This document shows, in pieces, positions 1 to 8,285 of a stretch of DNA of 64,000 nt; position 1 is the first letter of the stretch, and each line of letters begins with the position of its first letter. The stretch is from positions 2,666,001 to 2,730,000 of the forward strand of contig CP073761.1 in assembly GCA_018399015.1 (NCBI GenBank), in the 5' to 3' direction. The position numbers and the translations under genes are program-made. The notes beneath the pieces were generated by a model that had not been told where the DNA came from, did no database searches, and saw only the letters and a program-made list of their open reading frames with translations. Source of the DNA: Cyanobium sp. M30B3. Lineage in GTDB: Bacteria; Cyanobacteriota; Cyanobacteriia; PCC-6307; Cyanobiaceae.

Positions 1-1
1 G

Positions 2-808
2 ATGCAGGTGCTCAGCGCCGCGCTGGAGCAGGGCCTGCGGGCAGCGGGGGGGCAGCTGCGCCTGCGCCATCGGGTGAGCGCGCTGCGCCGCCAGGCCAAT
101 GGCGGCTGGCTGGTGGAGGGCGAGCGGGACGGCGGCCGCGCCCCGTTCCGCCTGGAGGCCAGCGAGCTGGTGCTGGCCGTGCCGCCCCAGCTGCTGCCGG
201 AGCTGCTCGGGGAGGCCCTGCCAGCTCCCTACCGCCAGCGTCTGGCTGCACTGCCCGACCCCTCCGGGGCCCTGGTGTTCTACGGGGCCCTGGAGCGCAG
301 CCACCTGCCGGCCGCCACCCCCGGCCACCTGCAGTTCGCCTGGGACGACCCCGGCTCCCTGTTCGTCTCGGTGAGCCGGGAGGGGGATGGCCGCGCCCCG
401 GCAGGCCAGGCCACCGTGATCGCCAGCGTGTTCACGGCCGCCCGCCCCTGGTTCAGCGGCGATCGCCAGGGCTACGAGGCCGCCAAGCAGCAGGCCATGG
501 CGGGAATTCGCCGCGGCCTGGAGCGGGGCCTGGGGCTGGATCCCGGTGCCTGGTTGCACCAGGAACTGGCCACACCGCGGGGCTTTGCCCGCTGGACTGG
601 CCGCCCCTTCGGCTTTGTGGGCGGGCTGGGCCAGCGGCCCCGGCTGTTCGGCCCCTTCGGCCTGGCCAGCCGCACCCCCATCCCCGGGCTCTGGCTCTGC
701 GGCGATGCGATCTACCCCGGCGAGGGCACCGCCGGGGTCAGCCTGTCGGCCCTGATGTGCTGCCGCCAGCTGCTGGCGCGGCGGGGGCAGGTGCTGGAGC
801 TGGCCTGA
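2..808 (+). CDS. FAD-dependent oxidoreductase, carotenoid desaturase/isomerase-like (5' partial)
   Basis: The reading frame is open at the left window edge, so the N-terminal FAD-binding Rossmann motif lies outside and the ATG at position 2 is probably internal. The visible 268 residues fit the C-terminal half of the CrtI/CrtH/amine-oxidase superfamily: a substrate/FAD middle region, then the terminal FAD-contact signature PIPGLWLCGDAIYPGEGTAG near residue 225 followed by a short helix. Members oxidise or isomerise carotenoids such as phytoene or prolycopene at membranes. The exact substrate (CrtD, CrtH or another) cannot be told from this part. The last 71 bases overlap the end of the convergent tyrA. 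Confidence 0.8.
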   Translation: MQVLSAALEQGLRAAGGQLRLRHRVSALRRQANGGWLVEGERDGGRAPFRLEASELVLAVPPQLLPELLGEALPAPYRQRLAALPDPSGALVFYGALERSHLPAATPGHLQFAWDDPGSLFVSVSREGDGRAPAGQATVIASVFTAARPWFSGDRQGYEAAKQQAMAGIRRGLERGLGLDPGAWLHQELATPRGFARWTGRPFGFVGGLGQRPRLFGPFGLASRTPIPGLWLCGDAIYPGEGTAGVSLSALMCCRQLLARRGQVLELA

Positions 809-1745
809 GCTCCCCCGCAGGCGCGAGAAACTGGGGACGGAGCTGCTGGCTCTCCGCCAGCAGGGCCTGCAGGGCACGCCAATCGCCCTGCTCCAGCTGG
901 CACTCCAGGGCCTCCAGGCTGCGGCGGTAGCCGGCCAGGGCCTGGCGCAGGGCCGCCCGGTTGCAGCGGGCCATCAACGTGCCCAGCTCCGGGTTGCCCC
1001 CACCCACCCGACTGGTGTCGGCAAAGCCACTGGAGGCCAGCTGCCGCACCAGGGCGGGCAGCTGGCCCTCGGGATCGGCGGCCGCCTGCCCGTGGGCGGT
1101 GTGGATCAGGGCGGCACTCACCAGCACCGGCAGGTGGGAGATCAGGGCCACGGCACGGTCGTGCTCAGCGGCGCCGCAGCACAGCCACTGGGCGCCCACG
1201 GCCGCGGCCAGCGCCTCCACCCGCCGCAGGGCGGCGGGGTCGGTGGCGGCCGTAGGGGTGGCCACCCAGGGCCGCCCCTGGAAGAGCTGGGGCACGCCGG
1301 CCTCCACCCCGGCCAGGGCCGTGCCGGCCATCGGATGGCTGGCCACGAAGCGGGGATGCAGGGCCTGCCAGCGCTCCAGCACCGGCAGCTTCACCGAGCC
1401 CACATCGGTGACCACCGCCTGGGCGGGCAGGGCTGCCACCAGGGCCGCATCCGGCTCCAGCAGGCGATCCAGGGGCAGCGCCAGCACCACCAGGCGGCAG
1501 TCGGCCAGCAGCTGGGGATCGGTGGACACCTGCTGGGCCAGTCCCCGGGCCCGGGCCCGCTCGACAGTGGCCTGGCGATGCACCACCCCCCGCACCTCCA
1601 CACCGAGGCGCTGCAGGTCGAGCCCAAGGGAGCCCCCGATCAGCCCCAGGCCCACGATCCCCACCGGACCGCCCAGGCAAGCGGAAGCATCGGAAGAGGG
1701 CGGATCCATTGGCTTGGTGGCGGATCCGGCGGAAGGGGATGTCAT
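738..1745 (-). CDS. tyrA: prephenate/arogenate dehydrogenase
   Basis: Catalyses the NAD(P)-dependent oxidative step of tyrosine synthesis; cyanobacterial enzymes usually prefer arogenate and NADP. The N-terminal Rossmann motif GIVGLGLIGGSLG is at about residues 29-41. DVGSVK and the catalytic-type segment SHPMAGTALAGVEAG follow, then the all-helical dimerisation half. The C-terminus ends in an unusual Ala/Pro-rich tail encoded antisense to the end of the neighbouring oxidoreductase gene. ATG at 1745 is used; ATG at 1709 would remove 12 residues of poorly conserved leader. It is divergent from the helicase-like gene, with only 59 bases between them. Confidence 0.93.
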   Translation of the reverse strand: MTSPSAGSATKPMDPPSSDASACLGGPVGIVGLGLIGGSLGLDLQRLGVEVRGVVHRQATVERARARGLAQQVSTDPQLLADCRLVVLALPLDRLLEPDAALVAALPAQAVVTDVGSVKLPVLERWQALHPRFVASHPMAGTALAGVEAGVPQLFQGRPWVATPTAATDPAALRRVEALAAAVGAQWLCCGAAEHDRAVALISHLPVLVSAALIHTAHGQAAADPEGQLPALVRQLASSGFADTSRVGGGNPELGTLMARCNRAALRQALAGYRRSLEALECQLEQGDWRALQALLAESQQLRPQFLAPAGELRPAPAPAPAAPAAGGSTSGPTG

Positions 1746-1804
1746 CGCTGCTGCAGTGCGATCCGGCCAGCTTCCTACGATTCGAGCCCATCGGCTGACA
1801 GCGG

Positions 1805-3247
1805 ATGCTCGAAGCCCGAGCCCACCACCAGCTCAAGGCACTGCTGCGGCAGGAGGGGGGCGAGCGCTGGCCCCACCACCTCAGCCTCAGCCGGCTGGTG
1901 GCCCGCAGCCTGCACCGCGGCGACCAGACCCTGGTGCGGCTGGTGCCCGGCAGTGATCCCAGCTGGCTGATCAGCCTGCTGGTGCCCCTGGCCCTGAGCG
2001 AGGCCCCGCTGGCCCTGGTGGTGAGCGACCCCCTGCGCCAGCGGCTGCTGCAGGTGGAGCTCCCCCGCCTGCAGGCCGCCGGCCATGGCCTGGCCCTGCC
2101 TTGCCTCGAGGGGGACGAGCCCGGTCGCGCCAGGGTGTGGCTGCTGAATCACCGCCAGCTGCTGAAGGCCTGGCAGCAGGGACTGCTCGACTCCAGGCAG
2201 GTGGTGATCCCGGAGGCGGAACTGCTGGATCCCCTGCTCAGAGAGGCCCTGGAGATCCGCCTGGCCCCCGAACACTGGGACCAGCTGCGCCGGGCCCATC
2301 CCCAGGCGGAATCCAGCCTGCTGGACCTGCACAGCCGGTTGAACAGGCTGGTGCTGGGCCATCCCCGCACCGCCGATGGGCTGGTGCCCCTGGCGGCCGA
2401 TGCCGAAGCTCCCCTGCGCCAGCTGCTGGCCCTGCTGGGCGATCTGCCCGACCCCTGGAGCCGCTGGTTGCGCCACGGGGACGCCAGCTGGACCAGCTGG
2501 GCCCGCCGCGATCCCCAGTTGCTGCAGTGGAGCCTGCACCGCCAACCCCTCGACCCACTGGCGGCGGTGCCGGGTCTGCTGCTGCAGCGCGGCGCCGTGC
2601 TGGTGGGGCAGCTGGGGGCGGAGTGGAGTCCGCGCGGGCTGCTGGGACGCGAGGCCGACGTGGTCGTGGACCTGGGCGACCCACCCCTGGCCGACCCCCT
2701 GCCCCTCTACGCGCCCCTGCGCCAGCCTCTGCCGAACAGCCCCTGCTACGGCGAGCATCTGCTGGAGCAGAGCCGGCGGCTGGTGCTGGGTCAGGCGGGG
2801 CTCAGCGTGGTGCTGGTCGACGACGATGCCCTGCGGCTGGCCCTCGCCAGTGGCCTGGCCGCTGAATTCGGCAGCCGGGTGGTGCAGGAACACACCGCCC
2901 CCGAGAGCAACGGGGTGGTGTGCTGCCGCTGGAACTGGTGGCTCGCCCACCAGAACCGACTGCCCCTGCCCGACCAGCTGATCGTGGCCCTGCTGCCGAT
3001 CGCCAGCCTGGAGGATCCGCTCACGGCGGCCCAGGTGCAGCATCTGCGCCTGCAGGGGCGCGACTGGTTCCGGGAACGGCTGCTGCCCGATGGCATCACC
3101 CGGCTGCAGCTGGCGGTGGCGGGGCTGCGGCGACGCGGCGGCAGGCTGGCCATCCTCGACGGCAGGCTGCGCGGCCGCAGCTGGGGGCAGGCGGTGCTGG
3201 CCGCCCTGGAGCCCTGGCTCAACCTCACGCGTCTGCTGCCCCACTGA
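1805..3247 (+). CDS. DinG/Rad3-like helicase homologue with degenerate ATPase motifs
   Basis: 480 residues. The overall plan matches XPD/DinG superfamily 2 helicases: an N-terminal motor lobe, a central region, and a C-terminal lobe ending in GGRLAILDGRLRGRSWG, which aligns with the family motif VI region. The position of Walker A reads VPGSDPSW (about residues 47-54) with no GKS/T, and the Walker B/DEAH position reads IPEAEL (about 135-140) without the Asp. No FeS cysteine cluster is seen. ATP hydrolysis is therefore doubtful, and the protein may be structural or regulatory. The family assignment is inference from architecture and scattered motifs. Confidence 0.65.
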   Translation: MLEARAHHQLKALLRQEGGERWPHHLSLSRLVARSLHRGDQTLVRLVPGSDPSWLISLLVPLALSEAPLALVVSDPLRQRLLQVELPRLQAAGHGLALPCLEGDEPGRARVWLLNHRQLLKAWQQGLLDSRQVVIPEAELLDPLLREALEIRLAPEHWDQLRRAHPQAESSLLDLHSRLNRLVLGHPRTADGLVPLAADAEAPLRQLLALLGDLPDPWSRWLRHGDASWTSWARRDPQLLQWSLHRQPLDPLAAVPGLLLQRGAVLVGQLGAEWSPRGLLGREADVVVDLGDPPLADPLPLYAPLRQPLPNSPCYGEHLLEQSRRLVLGQAGLSVVLVDDDALRLALASGLAAEFGSRVVQEHTAPESNGVVCCRWNWWLAHQNRLPLPDQLIVALLPIASLEDPLTAAQVQHLRLQGRDWFRERLLPDGITRLQLAVAGLRRRGGRLAILDGRLRGRSWGQAVLAALEPWLNLTRLLPH

Positions 3248-3316
3248 ACCCAGCCCCCCAGGGGATGGGCCCTGGCTGACTAGCCTCCAGGCGACCGTCC
3301 ACCTGAGCCACAACCG

Positions 3317-3562
3317 ATGGGGGAAGCCAAGCGCCGCCAGATCCAGGGCCTGCCGCCGCGGCAGGCAAAAGCGGGCCAGTCCGGTGCCGACACCAGCCCC
3401 CGGATCACCTCCTGGCTTCCCCTCAACCGCGATCAGGCCAACCGGTTCGTGACCATCACCACCAAAGGAGCCTGGATCGGTATCGCCGCCCTGGTGATCT
3501 TCTGGCTCACGGTGCGCTTCATCGGCCCGGCCGCCGGCTGGTGGACCCTGGCCGACGGCTGA
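3317..3562 (+). CDS. DUF2839 family small membrane protein
   Basis: 81 residues. It starts with the family-typical MGEAKRR and has the conserved segment FVTITTKGAWIGIAALVIFW, which begins one transmembrane helix (about residues 50-70), followed by RFIGPAAGWW. The family is essentially restricted to cyanobacteria and has no established function. The N-terminal half is basic and polar, so a single-pass protein with a cytoplasmic N-terminus is plausible. It lies 69 bases after the helicase-like gene on the same strand. Confidence 0.85.
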   Translation: MGEAKRRQIQGLPPRQAKAGQSGADTSPRITSWLPLNRDQANRFVTITTKGAWIGIAALVIFWLTVRFIGPAAGWWTLADG

Positions 3563-3633
3563 GCGGTAAGCATTCGTACCCACGCAAACCTGAAGAAAAC
3601 CTTATGCTTGTCTGATCGCATGGGACTTGAGCC

Positions 3634-3993
3634 ATGTTCTTCCGGCTGGCAGAGCAATACCGCGCCGTGGTCCTCGACCTGGTGCTCAGCCTGCAGGCCC
3701 TGGCCCGCAGCCTGCAGGACCGGGGACTGGCCGCCACCTGCTACACCTGCGGTGATGGACGCAACGGTCAGGGTGCATCCTTCGTCGCCAACCTGGGCGA
3801 GAACCACATGGTGCGCTTTCTGGTGTCGGATTTCGGCATCAGCTGGGTTGAATCCCGCGACGGCCACGAGCTGGTGAAGCTGGAAGGCGCCGAGGCCATC
3901 CAGGAACTGCAGCGGGTGGCCGAAATGCTGCAACAGCCAGCTCCCGTCGAGCCAGCTACCAAGTCAGCCACAGGCTCACCGTCCAAGCGCTGA
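3634..3993 (+). CDS. DUF1815 family protein
   Basis: 119 residues. The body matches the cyanobacterial DUF1815 family, including FFRLAEQYRAVVLDLV, the CYTCGDG pair of cysteines, LGENHMVRFLVSDFGISW and VKLEGAEAIQELQ. It is a soluble, compact alpha/beta protein of unknown function. The two Cys of CYTC could bind metal or form a disulfide. The last 15-20 residues are a polar tail unlike the conserved core. It is convergent with recA, with a perfect inverted repeat between the two genes. Confidence 0.85.
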   Translation: MFFRLAEQYRAVVLDLVLSLQALARSLQDRGLAATCYTCGDGRNGQGASFVANLGENHMVRFLVSDFGISWVESRDGHELVKLEGAEAIQELQRVAEMLQQPAPVEPATKSATGSPSKR

Positions 3994-4008
3994 GCTGATC
4001 ACGCTGGT

Positions 4009-4030
4009 GCCAGGGGCAGTTGCCCCTGGC
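4009..4030. terminator. perfect inverted repeat between convergent DUF1815 and recA genes
   Basis: GCCAGGGGCA at 4009-4018 and TGCCCCTGGC at 4021-4030 form a 10-bp GC-rich stem with two unpaired bases. It sits just past both stop codons, where a bidirectional terminator is expected. Neither side has a T run, so it is not a canonical intrinsic terminator. Confidence 0.45.
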
Positions 4031-4060
4031 GTCGCTACGGCCGACGTTCGCGGGCCAACG

Positions 4061-5290
4061 TCAGTTCACTGCGGCCGCAGGCTCAGCCACCGCAGCCTTG
4101 GCCGCCGCCGCCAGGGGCTTCATCGAGTTGGCCGTGACCTCCGAGCCCTCCGTGAGCTTCTGGCGGGTACGTTGCTCGATCACCAGGGCCTGGTCGGGGT
4201 TCTGCTCCAGCCAGGTGATGGTGTTGTCACGGCCCTGGCCGATGTTGTCGCCCTCGTAGCTGTACCAGGCCCCCTTGCGGGTCACCACCCCGGTTTCCTC
4301 GGCCAGGTCGAGCAGACAGCCCAGGGTGCTGATGCCCCGCCCGAACAGGATGTCGAATTCCGCGATCCGGAAAGGCGGCGCCACCTTGTTCTTGGCCACC
4401 TTCACCTTGGCCCGGATGCCGTACTCCTCCGTGCCGCGCTTGAGGGTCTGGATACGGCGAATATCCAGTCGCACCGATGCGTAGAACTTGAGGGCATTGC
4501 CGCCGGTGGTGGTTTCGGGGTTGCCGTAGGTCACACCGATCTTCTGGCGCAGCTGGTTCAGGAAGATCACGGTGCAGCCTGACTTGCCGATGTTCCCTGT
4601 GATCTTGCGCATCGCCTGACTCATCAGGCGGGCCTGGCTGCCCACCGCCAGATCGCCCATCTCCCCCTCGATCTCAGCCCGCGGCGTGAGGGCGGCCACC
4701 GAGTCGACCACCACGATGTCCACGGCGGCGGAGCGCACCAGCTGGTCGACGATCTCCAGGGCCATCTCACCGGTATCGGGCTGGGACACCAGCAGATTCT
4801 CGATATCCACCCCCAGGGCCGCCGCGTACACCGGATCGAGGGCATGCTCCGCATCCACGAAGGCAGCCACCCCACCGCGCCGTTGCACCTCGGCGATGGC
4901 GTGGAGGGTGAGGGTGGTTTTACCGGAGCTCTCCGGCCCGTACACCTCCACCACCCTGCCCCGCGGATAGCCGCCCCCCAGGGCCAGATCGAGGGTGAGG
5001 GCTCCGGTGGAGATGGTCTCCACCCGCATGCGGGAGGCATCGCCGAGGCGCATGATCGAGCCCTTGCCGAAGTTGCGCTCGATCTGGTTCAGCACCAGAC
5101 CAAGGGCCTTGTCACGCTCGGCCATGGCCTTGGCGTCAGCGGCGCCCACGGTGTTGGCAGGGGATGGCATGGCGGGGGAAGAAGCCCTGGATGAGGGAGA
5201 CGTGGATGAGGGAGAGGTGGACGGGGAAGCCGTGGATGGGGAAGAGGTGGCAGGGGTGGACACGGCAGCGGCCTTCGGGTCAGCAGGCAT
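4061..5290 (-). CDS. recA: recombinase RecA
   Basis: Strand-exchange ATPase of homologous recombination and co-protease for LexA. Visible motifs are Walker [10 protein letters not shown] (about residues 118-126), the central [10 protein letters not shown], loop L2 [14 protein letters not shown] and the C-terminal domain ending in a variable Ala-rich tail. The ATG at 5290 (MPADPK) is chosen because picocyanobacterial RecA proteins begin MPAD; the frame is open 27 codons further upstream. Odd: residues about 11-45 are a low-complexity Ser/Pro/Thr stretch from an imperfect DNA repeat (about 5180-5265), making this 409-residue protein longer than the usual 350-375. A LexA box lies about 185 bases upstream. 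Confidence 0.96.
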   Translation of the reverse strand: MPADPKAAAVSTPATSSPSTASPSTSPSSTSPSSRASSPAMPSPANTVGAADAKAMAERDKALGLVLNQIERNFGKGSIMRLGDASRMRVETISTGALTLDLALGGGYPRGRVVEVYGPESSGKTTLTLHAIAEVQRRGGVAAFVDAEHALDPVYAAALGVDIENLLVSQPDTGEMALEIVDQLVRSAAVDIVVVDSVAALTPRAEIEGEMGDLAVGSQARLMSQAMRKITGNIGKSGCTVIFLNQLRQKIGVTYGNPETTTGGNALKFYASVRLDIRRIQTLKRGTEEYGIRAKVKVAKNKVAPPFRIAEFDILFGRGISTLGCLLDLAEETGVVTRKGAWYSYEGDNIGQGRDNTITWLEQNPDQALVIEQRTRQKLTEGSEVTANSMKPLAAAAKAAVAEPAAAVN

Positions 5291-5474
5291 GGAAAAAGTT
5301 GCGATGGAACGGGCCGCCCAGCCATCCTGACGGACTCTGGACCCGGCAGACAGGCGCTGCCAGGACAGCACACGCCACCGGAAGAGACAGGGGGCATGAC
5401 CAGGTCACACCTCCCGACCCCGACCTCCAGAAAGCAAGTGCCACCACCAGAGGGCCGGCGTCTCAACCGCGTTT

Positions 5475-5488
5475 AGTACAGAAGTACT
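5475..5488. promoter_or_regulatory. LexA (SOS) box, candidate
   Basis: AGTACAGAAGTACT has inverted AGTAC/GTACT half-sites separated by four bases. It fits the reported cyanobacterial LexA consensus RGTACNNNDGTWCB at every position on both strands. It lies between the 3' end of the HAD gene and recA, both on the minus strand, about 185 bases upstream of the recA start. TACTAA immediately downstream on the minus strand could be part of a -10 element. Control of recA is the obvious reading and is inferred. Confidence 0.72.
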
Positions 5489-5497
5489 CTACGGCAA

Positions 5498-6265
5498 TCA
5501 GGGCCAGCGTGCCAGGGGGGCAGCAAACGCCTCCGGCTCCAGCCAGTGGATCCCGGGCGGCAGGTCCTGGCCATCAGAGGGGAGGAGATAGCCCCAGCTG
5601 GCCAGAAAACAGCGCACATCCGCCAGTCCGGGCTGCCTGCGCACCTGTTCCAGGGTGGGCCGGCGGTCCTCGAGGAACCAGAGGGGGCGGACCTGATCCC
5701 GCAGCAGCCGGGCCAGCACCTCCGGCTTGCTTCCCTGTTCATGGCCGTAGATCGCCCAGGGCTCCAGCCCGGCGGACCTCAGGATCTGCCGGGCGAACAC
5801 CCCACCCTTGGTGGTGAGCACGGCCCAGCTCGCCCCCTCATCGCCAAGCCGGCGCAGGCGCTCCTGCACCCCGGGGTAAAAGTGATGCAGCCCAAGCCAG
5901 CGCCGCGGATCGCTGGCGATGGCCTGCTCGCGCACCCGCTCCAGCTGCGCCTGCAGCTGGTCAGCTGTCCAGCCCCGGCGCGCCAGGGCCAGCGGCAGCT
6001 GATCGGCATAGGCCTCCAGCCAGGACGGCAGGTGGAAATCGGCCCGGGCCAGCTCAGCCGCCACCAACACCATTTCCCAACCCTTGTGGATCAGGGGCCG
6101 CAGGCGCCGGAAGGCCTCAGGCAGGACCTGCGGCAACTGGAGCGTGGCGTCGAGGTCGAGGGCGGCGCGACGGGCCGCAAACCAGTACTCGGCCATGCCG
6201 TTCACGAGCACGCCGTCGAAATCGCACACCAGCAGCGGGGCCACGACCATCTCCGTGCAAGCCAT
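5498..6265 (-). CDS. HAD-superfamily hydrolase
   Basis: About 255 residues from ATG 6265 (ATG 6250 is a second candidate; the frame is open to 6352 but that leader is not protein-like). The catalytic HAD motif I DFDGVL (nucleophile Asp15, acid/base Asp17) is near the N-terminus, VLTTKGG fits motif II, and the terminal FLEDRRPTLEQV resembles motif IV. Between them is a helical cap. It is probably a phosphatase of small cytosolic substrates, and the substrate cannot be predicted. It lies upstream of recA on the same strand, separated by the LexA box. Confidence 0.82.
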   Translation of the reverse strand: MACTEMVVAPLLVCDFDGVLVNGMAEYWFAARRAALDLDATLQLPQVLPEAFRRLRPLIHKGWEMVLVAAELARADFHLPSWLEAYADQLPLALARRGWTADQLQAQLERVREQAIASDPRRWLGLHHFYPGVQERLRRLGDEGASWAVLTTKGGVFARQILRSAGLEPWAIYGHEQGSKPEVLARLLRDQVRPLWFLEDRRPTLEQVRRQPGLADVRCFLASWGYLLPSDGQDLPPGIHWLEPEAFAAPLARWP

Positions 6266-6382
6266 CGGCAACGGGGGTTGAGCGTAAGGGCAGTGCCGCC
6301 ATGAGGGAGGCCCGCACAGACCCTGAGGCCAGAACCGAAGCCATCCCAGCATCCGGCCGGGTCTGGAAAAGTGAGCTCAGAA

Positions 6383-6454
6383 CTGGGCCGCTAGGATTCG
6401 AACCTAGGAATGGCGGGACCAAAACCCGCTGCCTTACCGCTTGGCGACGGCCCA
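6383..6454 (-). tRNA. tRNA-Gln (anticodon UUG)
   Basis: 72 nucleotides on the minus strand. The 7-bp acceptor stem is TGGGCCG/CGGCCCA with discriminator G. The anticodon arm is GCGGG-TTTTGGT-CCCGC, giving UUG, and the T arm is CTAGG-TTCGAAT-CCTAG. CCA is not encoded. It stands alone between the ycf45 and HAD genes. Confidence 0.96.
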
Positions 6455-6584
6455 AAGAAACGTGCCGGGAGAGCAGCGCCTCCTGGTTCTTGGCAAGCGG
6501 TCAGGCCGCTGCCCTGATTAGTTACCCACAGCGGCAGGCCCTTCGTCAACGCCCCTGGGGCCGGCTGCCGCTCCGGCGTTGGGC

Positions 6585-8272
6585 TCAGGCCGGAAACACC
6601 CGCACGCGCTGCTGTTCGCCATGGCCGAACACCGCCGTGCGCAGGCGGTAACGGCCGGCCAGTTCGGCCTGTTGCTGGCGCACGGCGGCACTGCGGGGCA
6701 GCAGCTCCACCGGCTGGCCCTGGGCGAGCACCACCTGCTCCACGGCCAGGCGGCACTCCTCCAGGGCTGCATGGGCATCGTCCAGGTCGCCAGAGCCGAA
6801 GGCATCGGCGGCGCCACGGAGGAGCGTCGGCGCGGCCGGCCGGTGACGCTGCAGCAGCCGCTCCAGGGCCCGCTGCAGCTGGGGCAGGGCGTCGCTCTTG
6901 ATCACCAGGATCGGCAGGCCGAGCTCCTGGGCCTGGCGGCGCACATGGGGGTCGCGGCCCAGCTGCTGGCGCACACTCAGCACCACATCGGCCAGTTCCA
7001 CGCTGCCCACCACCTGCACCGGCAGCTGGCGGGCGCGCACCACCTGCTCCAGCAGGCCGCTGTTGATGCCGGCGCCGTACACCCGCAGGGGAGCACTGCC
7101 GGGACAGGGGGCGGGGGCCGATGGGGACGGCGGTGTCGGCGACGGCGAGGGGCCATCCAGCACCGGCGGCAGGGGAACGGCCACCAGCGCCGGGGGCGAG
7201 GGCCGCCGCAGGGCACGCAGCAGGGGCGGCGGGGGCGGGGTGTCCTGCACGTCCACCCGGCCGTCAGGGGCCAGCTCACGCACCTGGGGCCGGGCGGGCT
7301 GGCCGCGCAACAGGGCATCCACCGTGGCGGCCACATCGGCATGCACCAGCCAGCGCTGGCGGCTGTGCATCTCCACCGCCAGCGGGAAGGTGGGTTCCGC
7401 CGCCCGCTCCAGCACCGTCTTCTGGGTGCGCCGCCGGCGGGCCTCCTCATCGCCCAGGGTCACCGACTGAATGCCGCCCACCAGGTCGGCCAGGGTGGGG
7501 TTCTTGATCAGGTTGGCCAGGGCGTTGCCGTGGGCCGTGGCCACCAGCATCACCCCCCGCTCGGCGATCGTGCGCGCCGCCTGGGCCTCCAGTTCCGTGC
7601 CGATCTCATCGATCACGATCACTTCGGGCATGTGGTTTTCCACCGCCTCGATCATCACCTGGTGCTGCAGCTCCGGCCGGGCCACCTGCATGCGCCGGGC
7701 CCGGCCGATCGCCGGATGGGGGATGTCGCCGTCGCCGGCGATCTCGTTGCTGGTGTCGATCACCACCACCCGCTTCTCCAGCTCGTCGGCCAGCACCCGG
7801 GCGATCTCCCGCAGGGCCGTGGTCTTGCCCACACCCGGTCGGCCCATCAGCAGCAGCGACTGGCCGGAATCGAGCAGATCGCGCACCATCACCACCGTGC
7901 CGAACACGGCCCGGCCCACCCGGCAGGTGAGGCCCACGATCTCGCCGCCGCGGTTGCGGATGGCGCTGATGCGGTGCAGGGTGCGCTCGATGCCGGCCCG
8001 GTTGTCGCCGCCGAAGGCCCCAGCCGCTCCACCACGGCCGCCAGATCGGCACGCTGCACCGGCTCCTCGCCCAGGTTCAGGGCCCGGCCGGGATAGCGCG
8101 CCTCCGGCAGGCGGCCGAGGTCGAGCACCACCTCCAGCAACTGGTCGCGGTCGGGATCGCGGACCAGGGCGCCGGCCACGGGCTCGGGCAGCACCGCCAG
8201 CAGCCGATCGAGGTCGTCGGTGACCCGCTGGGTCGGGGAGGCCGGCAGCTCGGAGCTGGACACCACGACCAA
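6585..8272 (-). CDS. ycf45: Ycf45-like AAA ATPase with R3H domain, single-base frameshift
   Basis: Family of plastid Ycf45 and cyanobacterial SpoIIIAA-like ATPases with a C-terminal single-strand nucleic-acid-binding R3H domain. The N-terminal segment ([13 protein letters not shown] to AAVVERLG) is in one frame. The rest, from [16 protein letters not shown] through Walker [10 protein letters not shown], Walker [11 protein letters not shown] and the C-terminal R3H, is in the next frame. The frames join at a run of four C at 8018-8021 (four G in the gene). One extra G restores LGAFGGDN and a protein of about 562 residues. Start is TTG at 8272, 13 bases after ldpA. A Pro-rich linker precedes R3H. 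Sequencing error or true lesion cannot be separated here. Confidence 0.85.
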
Positions 8273-8285
8273 CCGCTGGCAAGGA

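Noticed and set aside
1775-3583. 602-codon minus-strand frame opposite the helicase-like gene
   Set aside because: Gln/Gly/Pro-rich shadow; the plus-strand frame has recognisable family architecture.
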